Below, one piece after another: positions 50,005 to 57,084 of a stretch of DNA of 64,000 nt; position 1 is the first letter of the stretch; the number at the start of each line of letters is the position of its first letter. The notes under the pieces are model-generated. The model made no database searches. It was not told where the DNA came from and saw only the letters and a list, made by a program, of their open reading frames with translations. The stretch comes from Lachnospiraceae bacterium (GTDB lineage: Bacteria > Bacillota > Clostridia > Lachnospirales > Lachnospiraceae): assembly GCA_024693845.1 (NCBI GenBank), contig JAILKJ010000081.1, positions 1 to 64,000 of the forward strand, written 5' to 3'. The translations under genes and the position numbers were made by a program.

Positions 50005-51411
50005 ATGGGAGGCTTTTTCGGTGTTGCTTCAAAGCAGGATTGCGTATTTGATCTGTTTTTCGGGATCGATTACCATTCGCACCTCGGTACCAGACGCGGC
50101 GGTATGACGGTGTTCGGGGAGGCCGGCTTCGAAAGGGCCATCCATAATATCGAGAATTCCCCCTTCAGGACCAAATTTGATAAAGACGTTAACGAAATGA
50201 AAGGCTGGATGGGAATCGGATGTATCTCCGATTATGAACCCCAGCCCCTTTTGATACGTTCCCATCACGGAACCTATGCCCTGACCACGGTCAGCAAGAT
50301 CAATAATGTGGAGGAGCTGACAAAGCAGCTGTTCCAGATCGGACATGCCCATTTCATGGAAATGAGCAGCGGTGAGATCAATGCCACGGAGCTGGTGGCG
50401 GCTCTGATCAACCAGAAGGACAATCTGGTGGACGGTATCCGCTATGCCCTTGAGGCGGTGGACGGATCCCTTTCCCTGCTGCTTTTGAATGAAAAGGGCA
50501 TTTACTGTGCCCGGGACAGATACGGAAGAACCCCTGTGGTGGTCGGCAAGAAGGACGATGCCTTCTGTGCATCTTTCGAAAGCTTTGCCTACCGGAACCT
50601 GGGCTATTCCGATTACAAGGAGCTGGGCCCCGGCGAGATCGCAGTCATGACACCGGAGAACTGCGTCACCCTGGTCAAGCCCGGCAACGAGATGAAGATC
50701 TGTACCTTCCTGTGGATCTATTACGGTTATCCCTCCAGCAGCTACGAAGGGATCAACGTGGAAGAGATGCGTTACCGCTGCGGCGCCAAAATGGCTGAGA
50801 GAGATAACGTGAAGCCCGATATCGTAGCGGGAGTTCCGGATTCCGGAACCGCCCACGCCGTGGGGTATGCCAATGCATCCGGCATTCCCTTTTCCAGACC
50901 TTTTATCAAGTATACGCCCACCTGGCCCAGGTCCTTTATGCCTACCATGCAGGAGAAGCGTAATCTTATTGCCAAGATGAAGCTTTTGGCGGTTCAGGAG
51001 CTGATCAAGGGTAAGAAGCTTCTGCTGATAGACGATTCCATCGTCCGGGGCACCCAGCTTCGTGAAACCACGGAATATCTGTTTGAGAGCGGCGCCGAGG
51101 AAGTGCATATCAGACCGGCCTGCCCGCCGCTGCTGTTTGGTTGCAAGTACCTGAATTTCTCCCGTTCTTCCTCAGAGATGGATCTGATCACCAGACGTGT
51201 GATCGAGCGTCTTGAGAACGGAAACGTTACCAGGGAGGTTCTGGCCGAGTATGCGGATCCCGAATCCGAGAAGTACGAGCAGATGATCGAGGAGATCCGT
51301 AAGGAACTGAAGTTTACCAGCCTGCGTTTCAACAGACTGGATGATATGATCGAGGCCACCGGCCTTGAAAAATGCAAGCTCTGCACCTATTGCTGGGACG
51401 GGGCCGAATAA
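50005..51411 (+). CDS. PurF-like phosphoribosyltransferase with glycine in place of the catalytic cysteine
   Basis: A 468-residue homologue of glutamine PRPP amidotransferase. The glutaminase half has the normal layout (SHLGTRRGGM, the RD..GRTPVVVG region), but the N-terminus is MGGFFGV where the active enzyme has M-C-G; residue 2 is Gly, so glutamine hydrolysis by the N-terminal nucleophile is impossible. The phosphoribosyltransferase half is intact: IVAGVPDSGTAHAVGYA and the PRPP loop KLLLIDDSIVRGTQ. Cysteines near 232, 373-378 and in CKLCTYC at the C-terminus could hold the 4Fe-4S cluster of this family. It could make phosphoribosylamine from free ammonia or use another amine. It starts the trio PurF*-DUF1846-TrpF. 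Confidence 0.88.
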   Translation: MGGFFGVASKQDCVFDLFFGIDYHSHLGTRRGGMTVFGEAGFERAIHNIENSPFRTKFDKDVNEMKGWMGIGCISDYEPQPLLIRSHHGTYALTTVSKINNVEELTKQLFQIGHAHFMEMSSGEINATELVAALINQKDNLVDGIRYALEAVDGSLSLLLLNEKGIYCARDRYGRTPVVVGKKDDAFCASFESFAYRNLGYSDYKELGPGEIAVMTPENCVTLVKPGNEMKICTFLWIYYGYPSSSYEGINVEEMRYRCGAKMAERDNVKPDIVAGVPDSGTAHAVGYANASGIPFSRPFIKYTPTWPRSFMPTMQEKRNLIAKMKLLAVQELIKGKKLLLIDDSIVRGTQLRETTEYLFESGAEEVHIRPACPPLLFGCKYLNFSRSSSEMDLITRRVIERLENGNVTREVLAEYADPESEKYEQMIEEIRKELKFTSLRFNRLDDMIEATGLEKCKLCTYCWDGAE

Positions 51412-51422
51412 AGGGGTAAGAT

Positions 51423-52907
51423 ATGACTAAGATCGGATTTGATAATGAGAAATACCTTGAGATACAGTCCAAGCACATCCTTGAGAGGATCGGACAATTC
51501 GGCGACAAGCTGTATCTTGAGTTCGGGGGCAAGCTTTTTGACGACTACCATGCCTCCAGAGTCCTGCCCGGCTTTCATCCCGATTCCAAGATCCAGATGC
51601 TCAAGCAGCTCAAAGACAGGACCGAGATCATCATCGTCATCAGTGCGGGTGATATTGAGAAAAATAAAGTCCGCGGGGATATCGGCATCACCTACGATAT
51701 GGATGTTCTGCGTCTGGTGGATGCCTTTACCAACAACGGTCTGTATGTGGGAAGTGTAGTACTGACCCGCTTTGCCGGTCAGCCCTCCGCCGTGGCCTAC
51801 GAGAAGAAGCTGAAAGCCCTCGGCATGAAAGTGTATCGTCATTATCCCATCGAGGGATATCCTTCCAATATTTCTCTGATCGTCAGCGACGAGGGATACG
51901 GAAAGAACGATTATATCGAGACCACGAGACCGCTTGTGGTCGTAACGGCACCGGGTCCGGGCAGCGGCAAGATGGCCACCTGCCTTTCCCAGCTATATCA
52001 CGAGCAGAAGAGAGGTGTGAAGGCAGGATATGCCAAGTTCGAGACCTTCCCCATCTGGAACATCCCCCTCAATCATCCCGTGAACCTGGCCTATGAGGCG
52101 GCCACGGCTGATCTGAACGATATCAACATGATCGACCCCTTCCATCTGGAAGCATACGGCGAGACGGTTGTCAACTATAACAGAGATGTAGAGGTCTTCC
52201 CTGTTCTGAAGACCATGTTTGAAAAGATCTCCTCCACCTGTCCCTACCAGTCCCCCACCGATATGGGCGTGAATATGGCAGGCTACTGTATCGTGGATGA
52301 CGAGATCACCTCCGCTGCGGCCCGCCAGGAGATCATCCGGCGCTTCTATGAAGCCCAGTGTGACAAGAGAAAAGGCAACGCCGGCGACAGCCCCATCCAT
52401 AAGATCGAGCTCCTTATGGAAAAAGCCGGTATTTCGGTAGGAGACAGACCGGTGGTCAAGGCTGCCAATATCAGGAGTGAAGAGACCGGCGGACCCGCTG
52501 CGGCCATTGAAATGCCGGACGGATCCATCATCACCGGTAAGACCTCTACGCTTCTGGGAGCTTCCTCGGCCATGCTGCTGAACGCTCTGAAAGCGCTGGC
52601 AGGCATTGCGGACGACGTTAAGCTCATCTCCCCTACGGTGATCGAGCCTATCATGGATATGAAGGTCAGATACCTTCGTAACCACAATCCGCTTCTGCAT
52701 TTGGATGAGATCCTCATTGCCCTTTCCATTGAGGCAGTGACCAATGAGGAAGCCAAGAAAGCCTTTGACCAGCTCCCCATGCTTGAGGGGCTTGAGGCCC
52801 ATTCCTCCGTGATCCTGTCGCAGGTGGATGTGAGCGTGTTCAAAAAGCTGGGTATCAGGCTGACCTGCGAACCCCAGTACCAGAATAAAAAGCTTTATCA
52901 TAACTGA
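51423..52907 (+). CDS. DUF1846 family protein
   Basis: A 494-residue cytoplasmic protein of the DUF1846 family: KIGFDNEKYLEIQSKHILERI, YLEFGGKLFDDYHASRVLPGF and TAPGPGSGKMATCLSQLYHE (a P-loop-like glycine-rich segment near residue 180) are characteristic. The family is common in Firmicutes and Actinobacteria. It is usually described as conserved hypothetical, possibly nucleotide-binding. It starts 11 bases after the PurF-like gene and ends one base before trpF, so the three are surely translated together, which hints at a role with phosphoribosyl compounds or anthranilate. That link is inference only. Confidence 0.88.
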   Translation: MTKIGFDNEKYLEIQSKHILERIGQFGDKLYLEFGGKLFDDYHASRVLPGFHPDSKIQMLKQLKDRTEIIIVISAGDIEKNKVRGDIGITYDMDVLRLVDAFTNNGLYVGSVVLTRFAGQPSAVAYEKKLKALGMKVYRHYPIEGYPSNISLIVSDEGYGKNDYIETTRPLVVVTAPGPGSGKMATCLSQLYHEQKRGVKAGYAKFETFPIWNIPLNHPVNLAYEAATADLNDINMIDPFHLEAYGETVVNYNRDVEVFPVLKTMFEKISSTCPYQSPTDMGVNMAGYCIVDDEITSAAARQEIIRRFYEAQCDKRKGNAGDSPIHKIELLMEKAGISVGDRPVVKAANIRSEETGGPAAAIEMPDGSIITGKTSTLLGASSAMLLNALKALAGIADDVKLISPTVIEPIMDMKVRYLRNHNPLLHLDEILIALSIEAVTNEEAKKAFDQLPMLEGLEAHSSVILSQVDVSVFKKLGIRLTCEPQYQNKKLYHN

Positions 52908-52908
52908 T

Positions 52909-53541
52909 ATGACGAAGATCAAGATCTGCGGATTGACCGATCCGAAAGAAGCGGAATACATTAACCGAAACGGTGTGGAATTTGTGGGAAACGTGCTCTT
53001 TTTTGAAAAGAGCAAGAGGAACATCACTGTTGAGCGCGCCGTGAGCATCCACAGGGAACTGGAAAAGGGGATCCTGAAGGTGGCTGTTGTGGTATCGCCC
53101 ACTCCGGATCAGGTCCTTGCCATCGAGGATGCGGGGTTTGATCTGATCCAGATCCACGGAACGCTTCCGGGAGAGGATTTTTTACAAAGGAACGGGATCG
53201 GTGTGATCCGTGCCTTTAACGGAGAGGACAGATCCGAGCTTGCGATCTGCAGGGAAAGTGACAGGATACGGGGCGTTTTATGGGACGCACCCCTGCCGGG
53301 CAGTGGGAAGCTTTCCGACTGGTCCGGTTTTGAGACCTTCCGCAGAAACCTGGGAGAGGAAAAGACGGTATTCCTTGCCGGCGGTCTGAATCCCGGTAAC
53401 GTGGGTGAGGCTGTCAGGATCCTGCAGCCCGATGTGGTGGATGTTTCCTCGGGAGTGGAGTATCCGGACAGACCGGGGAAGGACCCGGCCAGAGTAGACG
53501 CCTTCGTCGCGGCGGTGAAAAATGCCGTTGCACTTTTATGA
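52909..53541 (+). CDS. trpF: Phosphoribosylanthranilate isomerase
   Basis: A 210-residue (beta-alpha)8 enzyme that isomerises N-(5-phosphoribosyl)-anthranilate in tryptophan synthesis. The catalytic residues are in their standard places: Cys7 in KICGL and Asp126 in LWDAP; GSGK near 131, VFLAGGLNPGNV near 155 and DVSSGVEYPDRPGKD near 178 form the phosphate site. So it should be active. No other trp gene lies in the window. It begins one base after the DUF1846 stop and has no ribosome binding site of its own, so it depends on coupled translation. The operon ends at the hairpin at 53559. Confidence 0.93.
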   Translation: MTKIKICGLTDPKEAEYINRNGVEFVGNVLFFEKSKRNITVERAVSIHRELEKGILKVAVVVSPTPDQVLAIEDAGFDLIQIHGTLPGEDFLQRNGIGVIRAFNGEDRSELAICRESDRIRGVLWDAPLPGSGKLSDWSGFETFRRNLGEEKTVFLAGGLNPGNVGEAVRILQPDVVDVSSGVEYPDRPGKDPARVDAFVAAVKNAVALL

Positions 53542-53558
53542 TATTCATGTTACACTCT

Positions 53559-53598
53559 ACCTGAGCGTGATTCCGCGGAACATGCATCAGGTTTTTTT
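53559..53598 (+). terminator. Strong terminator ending the fapA-trpF operon
   Basis: ACCTGA 53559-53564 with TCAGGT 53587-53592, then GCGTG with CATGC and TTC with GAA toward the loop (two bulged A), followed by seven T. Confidence 0.88.
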
Positions 53599-53791
53599 CT
53601 TCAAGTACAGACGGATTTTCGTACGGACAGGACTGATAAAGCCTGTATCGGAAAGGAAAGCCGGAAGGTCCCGTATGGGAAGAGAGAAGATGATGCAGGC
53701 GGATTGCCTGTTTTTTTTGCGGGTATACTCCGGCGGAGCGCCAACTGACGGACAGGTCCGAAGGACCATCTAACAGAAGGAGGAAAACATT
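53599..53791 (+). promoter_or_regulatory. Leader of the ECF S-component gene with attenuator-like hairpin; class unknown
   Basis: The leader holds ACAGG...CCTGT, TCCC...GGGA, then CAGGC/GCCTG with eight T (about 53696-53718), which looks like a terminator, and after it CTCC/GGAG and GGTCC GAA GGACC before the AGGAGG site. A vitamin S-component with such a leader would suit a riboswitch, but I do not recognise the FMN, TPP, THF, cobalamin, preQ1 or lysine aptamers in it. Confidence 0.5.
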
Positions 53792-54454
53792 ATGAAAAAC
53801 AATCAAAACAAGACACTCTACATGGTTCAGCTTGCGCTGATGGCAGCCATCACCCTGCTGATGGCTCTTACGCCCCTGGGCTACATCAAGACCCCCGTGC
53901 TTTCCGTAACGCTTTTGACGGTTCCCGTGGCAGTGGCTGCGATCCTGCTGGGTCCCGTAGGCGGCGTTGTCTGCGGCTTTGCTTTCGGTATGACAAGCTT
54001 TGTCAATGCTCTGATGGGTACCGGTTCGGTGCTTCTGATGGGTCTTCTGCAGATCAACCCCTTCCTGACCTTCGTGGTAGCGGTAGTTGCCAGGGTTCTG
54101 GTAGGTCTGTTTACCGGACTGATCTTCAAGGGGCTGTACAAAGGTGAGAAGACAAGGCCCATCTCCTATTTTGTGGCGTCTCTCTGCTGCCCCCTTTTGA
54201 ACACCATCCTGTTCATGGGATTTTTGATGCTGTTCTTCTTCAACTCCCCGGCTATCCAGGCCAGCGCCGAGAAGTTCGGAACCCATAATCCGCTGCTTCT
54301 GGTGATCCTCATGGTGGGTGTCCAGGGTGCCATCGAGGCAGGGGTCTGCTTTGTGATCGCAAGTGCGGTATCCAAGGTACTTCATGTGGTCCTGCTGAAA
54401 AACGGCTCCATCAAAAATGATGCGGTCAAGGACGCTTCGCAGCAGGAGGCGTAA
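53792..54454 (+). CDS. ECF transporter S-component (pantothenate/PanT-like group)
   Basis: A 220-residue membrane protein with about six hydrophobic segments and the ECF S-component layout: MAAITLLMALTPLGYIKTP at the first helix, LLTVPVAVAAILLGPVGGVVCGFAFGMTSFVNAL in the middle, and MVGVQGAIEAGVCFVIASAV at the end. It binds a vitamin outside the cell and works with a shared energising module encoded elsewhere. The sequence resembles COG4684/PanT-like members, so pantothenate is a guess; another vitamin or a nucleobase cannot be excluded. AGGAGG lies 8 bases before the ATG. It has its own attenuator-like leader and a terminator at 54477. Confidence 0.83.
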   Translation: MKNNQNKTLYMVQLALMAAITLLMALTPLGYIKTPVLSVTLLTVPVAVAAILLGPVGGVVCGFAFGMTSFVNALMGTGSVLLMGLLQINPFLTFVVAVVARVLVGLFTGLIFKGLYKGEKTRPISYFVASLCCPLLNTILFMGFLMLFFFNSPAIQASAEKFGTHNPLLLVILMVGVQGAIEAGVCFVIASAVSKVLHVVLLKNGSIKNDAVKDASQQEA

Positions 54455-54476
54455 GACGTTCAAACCTCAGAAAAAC

Positions 54477-54505
54477 AAAGGGCTTCGGGAATCCGGAGCC
54501 CTTTT
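54477..54505 (+). terminator. Intrinsic terminator
   Basis: AAAGGGCTTCGG (54477-54488) pairs with CCGGAGCCCTTT (54493-54504), loop GAAT, followed by T residues. It ends the ECF gene. Confidence 0.9.
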
Positions 54506-54524
54506 CCTTTTCCGAGTAAAACCC

Positions 54525-54553
54525 TTGCAAGCACATGGCTGAAATGGTACAAT
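54525..54553 (+). promoter_or_regulatory. Promoter of the pyrFE-purEMD operon
   Basis: TTGCAA at 54525-54530 and TACAAT at 54548-54553, spacer exactly 17 bases, 25 bases before the first start codon. The leader is too short for a PyrR-type attenuator. Confidence 0.7.
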
Positions 54554-54577
54554 AAAAAGCGTGATTGGAGGGCAAAT

Positions 54578-54976
54578 ATGAATTCTCTTTTTGTCAATAT
54601 CAAGGCGATCGTGGAGCAGAAAGGACAGTATCTCGTTCTGAAGCACTGGGTGGATGACCGGATCGTGGAACCCTATTCCTGGGAGTTTATCGATACGGAG
54701 CTGGAGAAGGGGGAAAGCCCCGAACAGGCAGCCATCAGAGCCGTGACGGACAATACCGGCATTCAGGGAGAGGTTGTCAAGATCCTGTATGCTTGGAGTA
54801 ATATGCTCGGAGACAGACAGCTGGTGGGCATCGCCTATCTTTTGCATCTCTCGGAGGAGAACCCGACTATCAGTATCGGCGAGGAGTACTGCGGATATGA
54901 GTGGATCAGCGCCGATGATTTTGAAGACTACATCGATAACCGGAACGTGATCCGGGATATCAGGAAAAATCTATAG
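54578..54976 (+). CDS. Nudix-fold protein with degenerate catalytic box
   Basis: A 132-residue protein of the Nudix fold (AIVEQKGQYLVLKHWVDD, SWEFIDTELEKGESPEQAAIRAVTDNTGI, WSNMLGDRQLVGIAYLLHL). In the Nudix box the R-E-x-x-E-E element reads RAVTDN, so the metal-binding glutamates are Ala, Asp and Asn. It is therefore unlikely to hydrolyse nucleoside diphosphates in the ordinary way and may bind a nucleotide as a sensor, like other degenerate Nudix domains. GGAGGG precedes the start. It opens the operon with pyrF 14 bases downstream, which points to a link with pyrimidine nucleotides. Confidence 0.8.
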   Translation: MNSLFVNIKAIVEQKGQYLVLKHWVDDRIVEPYSWEFIDTELEKGESPEQAAIRAVTDNTGIQGEVVKILYAWSNMLGDRQLVGIAYLLHLSEENPTISIGEEYCGYEWISADDFEDYIDNRNVIRDIRKNL

Positions 54977-54990
54977 ATACGGAGAATGAC

Positions 54991-55914
54991 ATGATCAACA
55001 AACTGGTTAGCAAGATCAAGAAGACCGAGGCTCCCATCGTTGTGGGCCTGGATCCCATGCCCGGATTCATCCCGGAATATATCCTGAAGGAATCCTTTGA
55101 TAAATACGGACAGACGCCCGAAGGCATGGCGGATGCTTTTTTTGAGTTTAACAAGGGCATCATCGATGCTGTCTGTGACCTTGTTCCCGCAGTTAAACCC
55201 CAGATCGCCATGTACGAGCAGCTGGGGCTGGCCGGACTTGCGGCTTTCGATATGACGGTTCGTTACTGCAAGCAAAAGGATCTTGTGGTGATCGGGGACG
55301 TTAAGCGGGGAGATATCGGTTCCACATCGGCGGCTTATGCTACGGGGCATCTTGGCAAAGTGAAGATCGGTTCGGGATTTTTTGCCGGTTTTGATGAGGA
55401 CTTTGCGACGGTCAATCCTTACCTGGGATCCGACGGCATCAAGCCTTTTGTGGATGTTTGCAGAGAATATAAGAAGGGCATTTTTGTCCTGGTAAAAACC
55501 TCAAACCCCTCCAGCGGCGAGTTCCAGGATCGCGAGATCGACGGAAAGCCTCTGTATGAGCATGTGGGAGAGGCAGTGGATAAATGGGGAAGTGAGCTCA
55601 TGGGCGATGACTACAGCTACGTGGGTGCCGTTGTGGGAGCAACCTACCCCGAGATGGGCAAAAAGCTCAGAGGGATCATGCCCAAGGCCTATATCCTGGT
55701 ACCGGGCTACGGTGCACAGGGCGGAACGGGCAAGGACCTGGCGGGCTTTTTTGACAAGGACGGGCTGGGAGCCATCGTCAATTCTTCCCGGGGGATCATC
55801 GCAGCATGGCAGAAGGATCCCTACAAGGAGAAGTTTTCCGAGAGAGAATACGCAGATGCGGCCAGAGCAGCCGTACTCGATATGAAGGAGGATATCAACA
55901 GTGCAATCCTATAA
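54991..55914 (+). CDS. pyrF: Orotidine 5'-phosphate decarboxylase (type 2)
   Basis: A 307-residue enzyme that makes UMP from OMP, the last step of pyrimidine synthesis. The catalytic Asp-Lys-Asp array is in VVIGDVKRGDIGSTSAAYA near residue 95; VGLDPMPGFIP opens the barrel, and GAVVGATYPEMGKKLRG and VPGYGAQGGTGKDLAGFF bind phosphate. The size and motifs are those of the long, type 2 form. It overlaps pyrE by 14 bases. Confidence 0.96.
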   Translation: MINKLVSKIKKTEAPIVVGLDPMPGFIPEYILKESFDKYGQTPEGMADAFFEFNKGIIDAVCDLVPAVKPQIAMYEQLGLAGLAAFDMTVRYCKQKDLVVIGDVKRGDIGSTSAAYATGHLGKVKIGSGFFAGFDEDFATVNPYLGSDGIKPFVDVCREYKKGIFVLVKTSNPSSGEFQDREIDGKPLYEHVGEAVDKWGSELMGDDYSYVGAVVGATYPEMGKKLRGIMPKAYILVPGYGAQGGTGKDLAGFFDKDGLGAIVNSSRGIIAAWQKDPYKEKFSEREYADAARAAVLDMKEDINSAIL

Positions 55915-56584
55915 GCAGGAATTCATTGAATTCATGGTGGAAAGCGAGGTCCTCAAATTCGGGGATTTCACGTTGAAAAGCGGCAGGAAGTCTCCGTTTT
56001 TCATGAATGCGGGAGGCTATGTGACCGGCAGTCAGCTCAGAAGGCTGGGCCGCTACTATGCGCAGGCCATCCACGAGACCTTCGGAGACGATTTTGATGT
56101 ACTTTTCGGACCTGCCTACAAGGGCATTCCCCTGAGTGTGGCCTGTGTCATTGCTTACGATGAGCTTTACGGCAAACAGATCCGTTACTGCTCCAACCGT
56201 AAGGAGGTCAAGGATCACGGCGATGTGGGGATCCTTCTCGGAAGCAAGCTTCAAAGCGGCGATAAGGTTGTGATCATCGAGGATGTGACCACCTCCGGCA
56301 AGTCCATCGAGGAGACTTATCCCATCCTGAAGGCTCAGGGGGATGTGGATATCAAAGGCCTTGTGGTATCCTTAAACCGCATGGAGGTCGGACCTTCCGG
56401 AACCATGTCGGCTCTGGATGAGATCCATGAGAAATACGGCTTTGATACTACGGCCATCGTAACCATGGAGGAAGTGGTGGAATACCTTTACAACAGACCC
56501 TGCGGCGGCAAGGTGATTGTGGACGATGAGATCAAGGCAGCCATCGATGCATATTATGCCCAGTACGGTGTGAAAAAGGCCTGA
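55901..56584 (+). CDS. pyrE: Orotate phosphoribosyltransferase
   Basis: A 227-residue transferase that joins orotate to PRPP to form OMP. TLKSGRKSPFFMNAGGYVTG binds orotate, VLFGPAYKGIPLSVACVIAY is the second conserved region, and the PRPP loop is VVIIEDVTTSGKSIEETYPIL near residue 120. The start is GTG at 55901: AAGGAGG lies 9 bases upstream, inside pyrF, and there is no better ATG. It is directly followed by two small membrane-protein genes. Confidence 0.96.
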   Translation: MQSYKQEFIEFMVESEVLKFGDFTLKSGRKSPFFMNAGGYVTGSQLRRLGRYYAQAIHETFGDDFDVLFGPAYKGIPLSVACVIAYDELYGKQIRYCSNRKEVKDHGDVGILLGSKLQSGDKVVIIEDVTTSGKSIEETYPILKAQGDVDIKGLVVSLNRMEVGPSGTMSALDEIHEKYGFDTTAIVTMEEVVEYLYNRPCGGKVIVDDEIKAAIDAYYAQYGVKKA

Positions 56585-56598
56585 CGAAAGGAGCCAAA

Positions 56599-56751
56599 AT
56601 GGAAGAGAAAACTTACAAGATCATGTCGGGAAGCGGTGCAGCCAATATTTCCATCGGCGTTGTACTTCTCGTAGTGGGGATCTGCAGCGGAGTTCTTTTG
56701 ATCATATCGGGAGCCAAGCTGCTGTCCGGTAAGAGCAAGATCATTTTCTGA
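56599..56751 (+). CDS. Small single-pass membrane protein, 50 aa
   Basis: A gene too short for most callers. AAAGGAG precedes the ATG at 56599, and TGA lies at 56749. The product begins MEEKTYKIMSGSGAANISIG and continues as one or two tight hydrophobic segments (VVLLVVGICSGVLLIISGAKLL) with a basic end (SGKSKIIF). It is 14 bases behind pyrE and 17 before the DUF6142 gene. The strong start signal and the operon placement support it. Similar proteins of 50 residues occur, as I recall, next to DUF6142 genes in related bacteria. Function unknown. Confidence 0.75.
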   Translation: MEEKTYKIMSGSGAANISIGVVLLVVGICSGVLLIISGAKLLSGKSKIIF

Positions 56752-56768
56752 TAACGGCGGGCAGAGAA

Positions 56769-57080
56769 ATGGGTCGTAAAAGATACCTTTTCACGAATAA
56801 AAAGAATCCTCCCAGGGGCATTTTTTCCACTGCTCTGGGGGTGTTGAACCTGGTGGCGATCATCGGAGTGCTGATCGCTTCCTACAGGAGTGCGGGTGCG
56901 GCGCAGCCAAGACTTGGTGCGACCGTGCTTCTTTCCGCTATCCTGGGTGTGGTGGGCATAGTCTTCGGGATCCTGTCCCATATGGAACCGGATATGTTTA
57001 CCTTTTTCCCGAAGCTGGGTATCGTCCTGAATTCCCTGGCGATCCTGCTGGCGGGTATCATTTTGTATATGGGAGTATAA
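56769..57080 (+). CDS. DUF6142 family small membrane protein
   Basis: A 103-residue membrane protein with three hydrophobic segments (ALGVLNLVAIIGVLIAS, VLLSAILGVVGIVFGILS, LGIVLNSLAILLAGIILYM) after a basic N-terminus (MGRKRYLFTNKKNPPRG). It agrees with the DUF6142 family of clostridia, whose role is not known. It lies in the operon between the 50-residue protein and the M29 aminopeptidase, 4 bases ahead of the latter. Confidence 0.78.
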   Translation: MGRKRYLFTNKKNPPRGIFSTALGVLNLVAIIGVLIASYRSAGAAQPRLGATVLLSAILGVVGIVFGILSHMEPDMFTFFPKLGIVLNSLAILLAGIILYMGV

Positions 57081-57084
57081 AACC

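Noticed and set aside
53599-53791. A known riboswitch class (FMN, TPP, THF, cobalamin, preQ1, lysine) before the ECF gene
   Set aside because: None of the conserved sequence blocks of these aptamers is present; only generic hairpins remain, so it is left unclassified.
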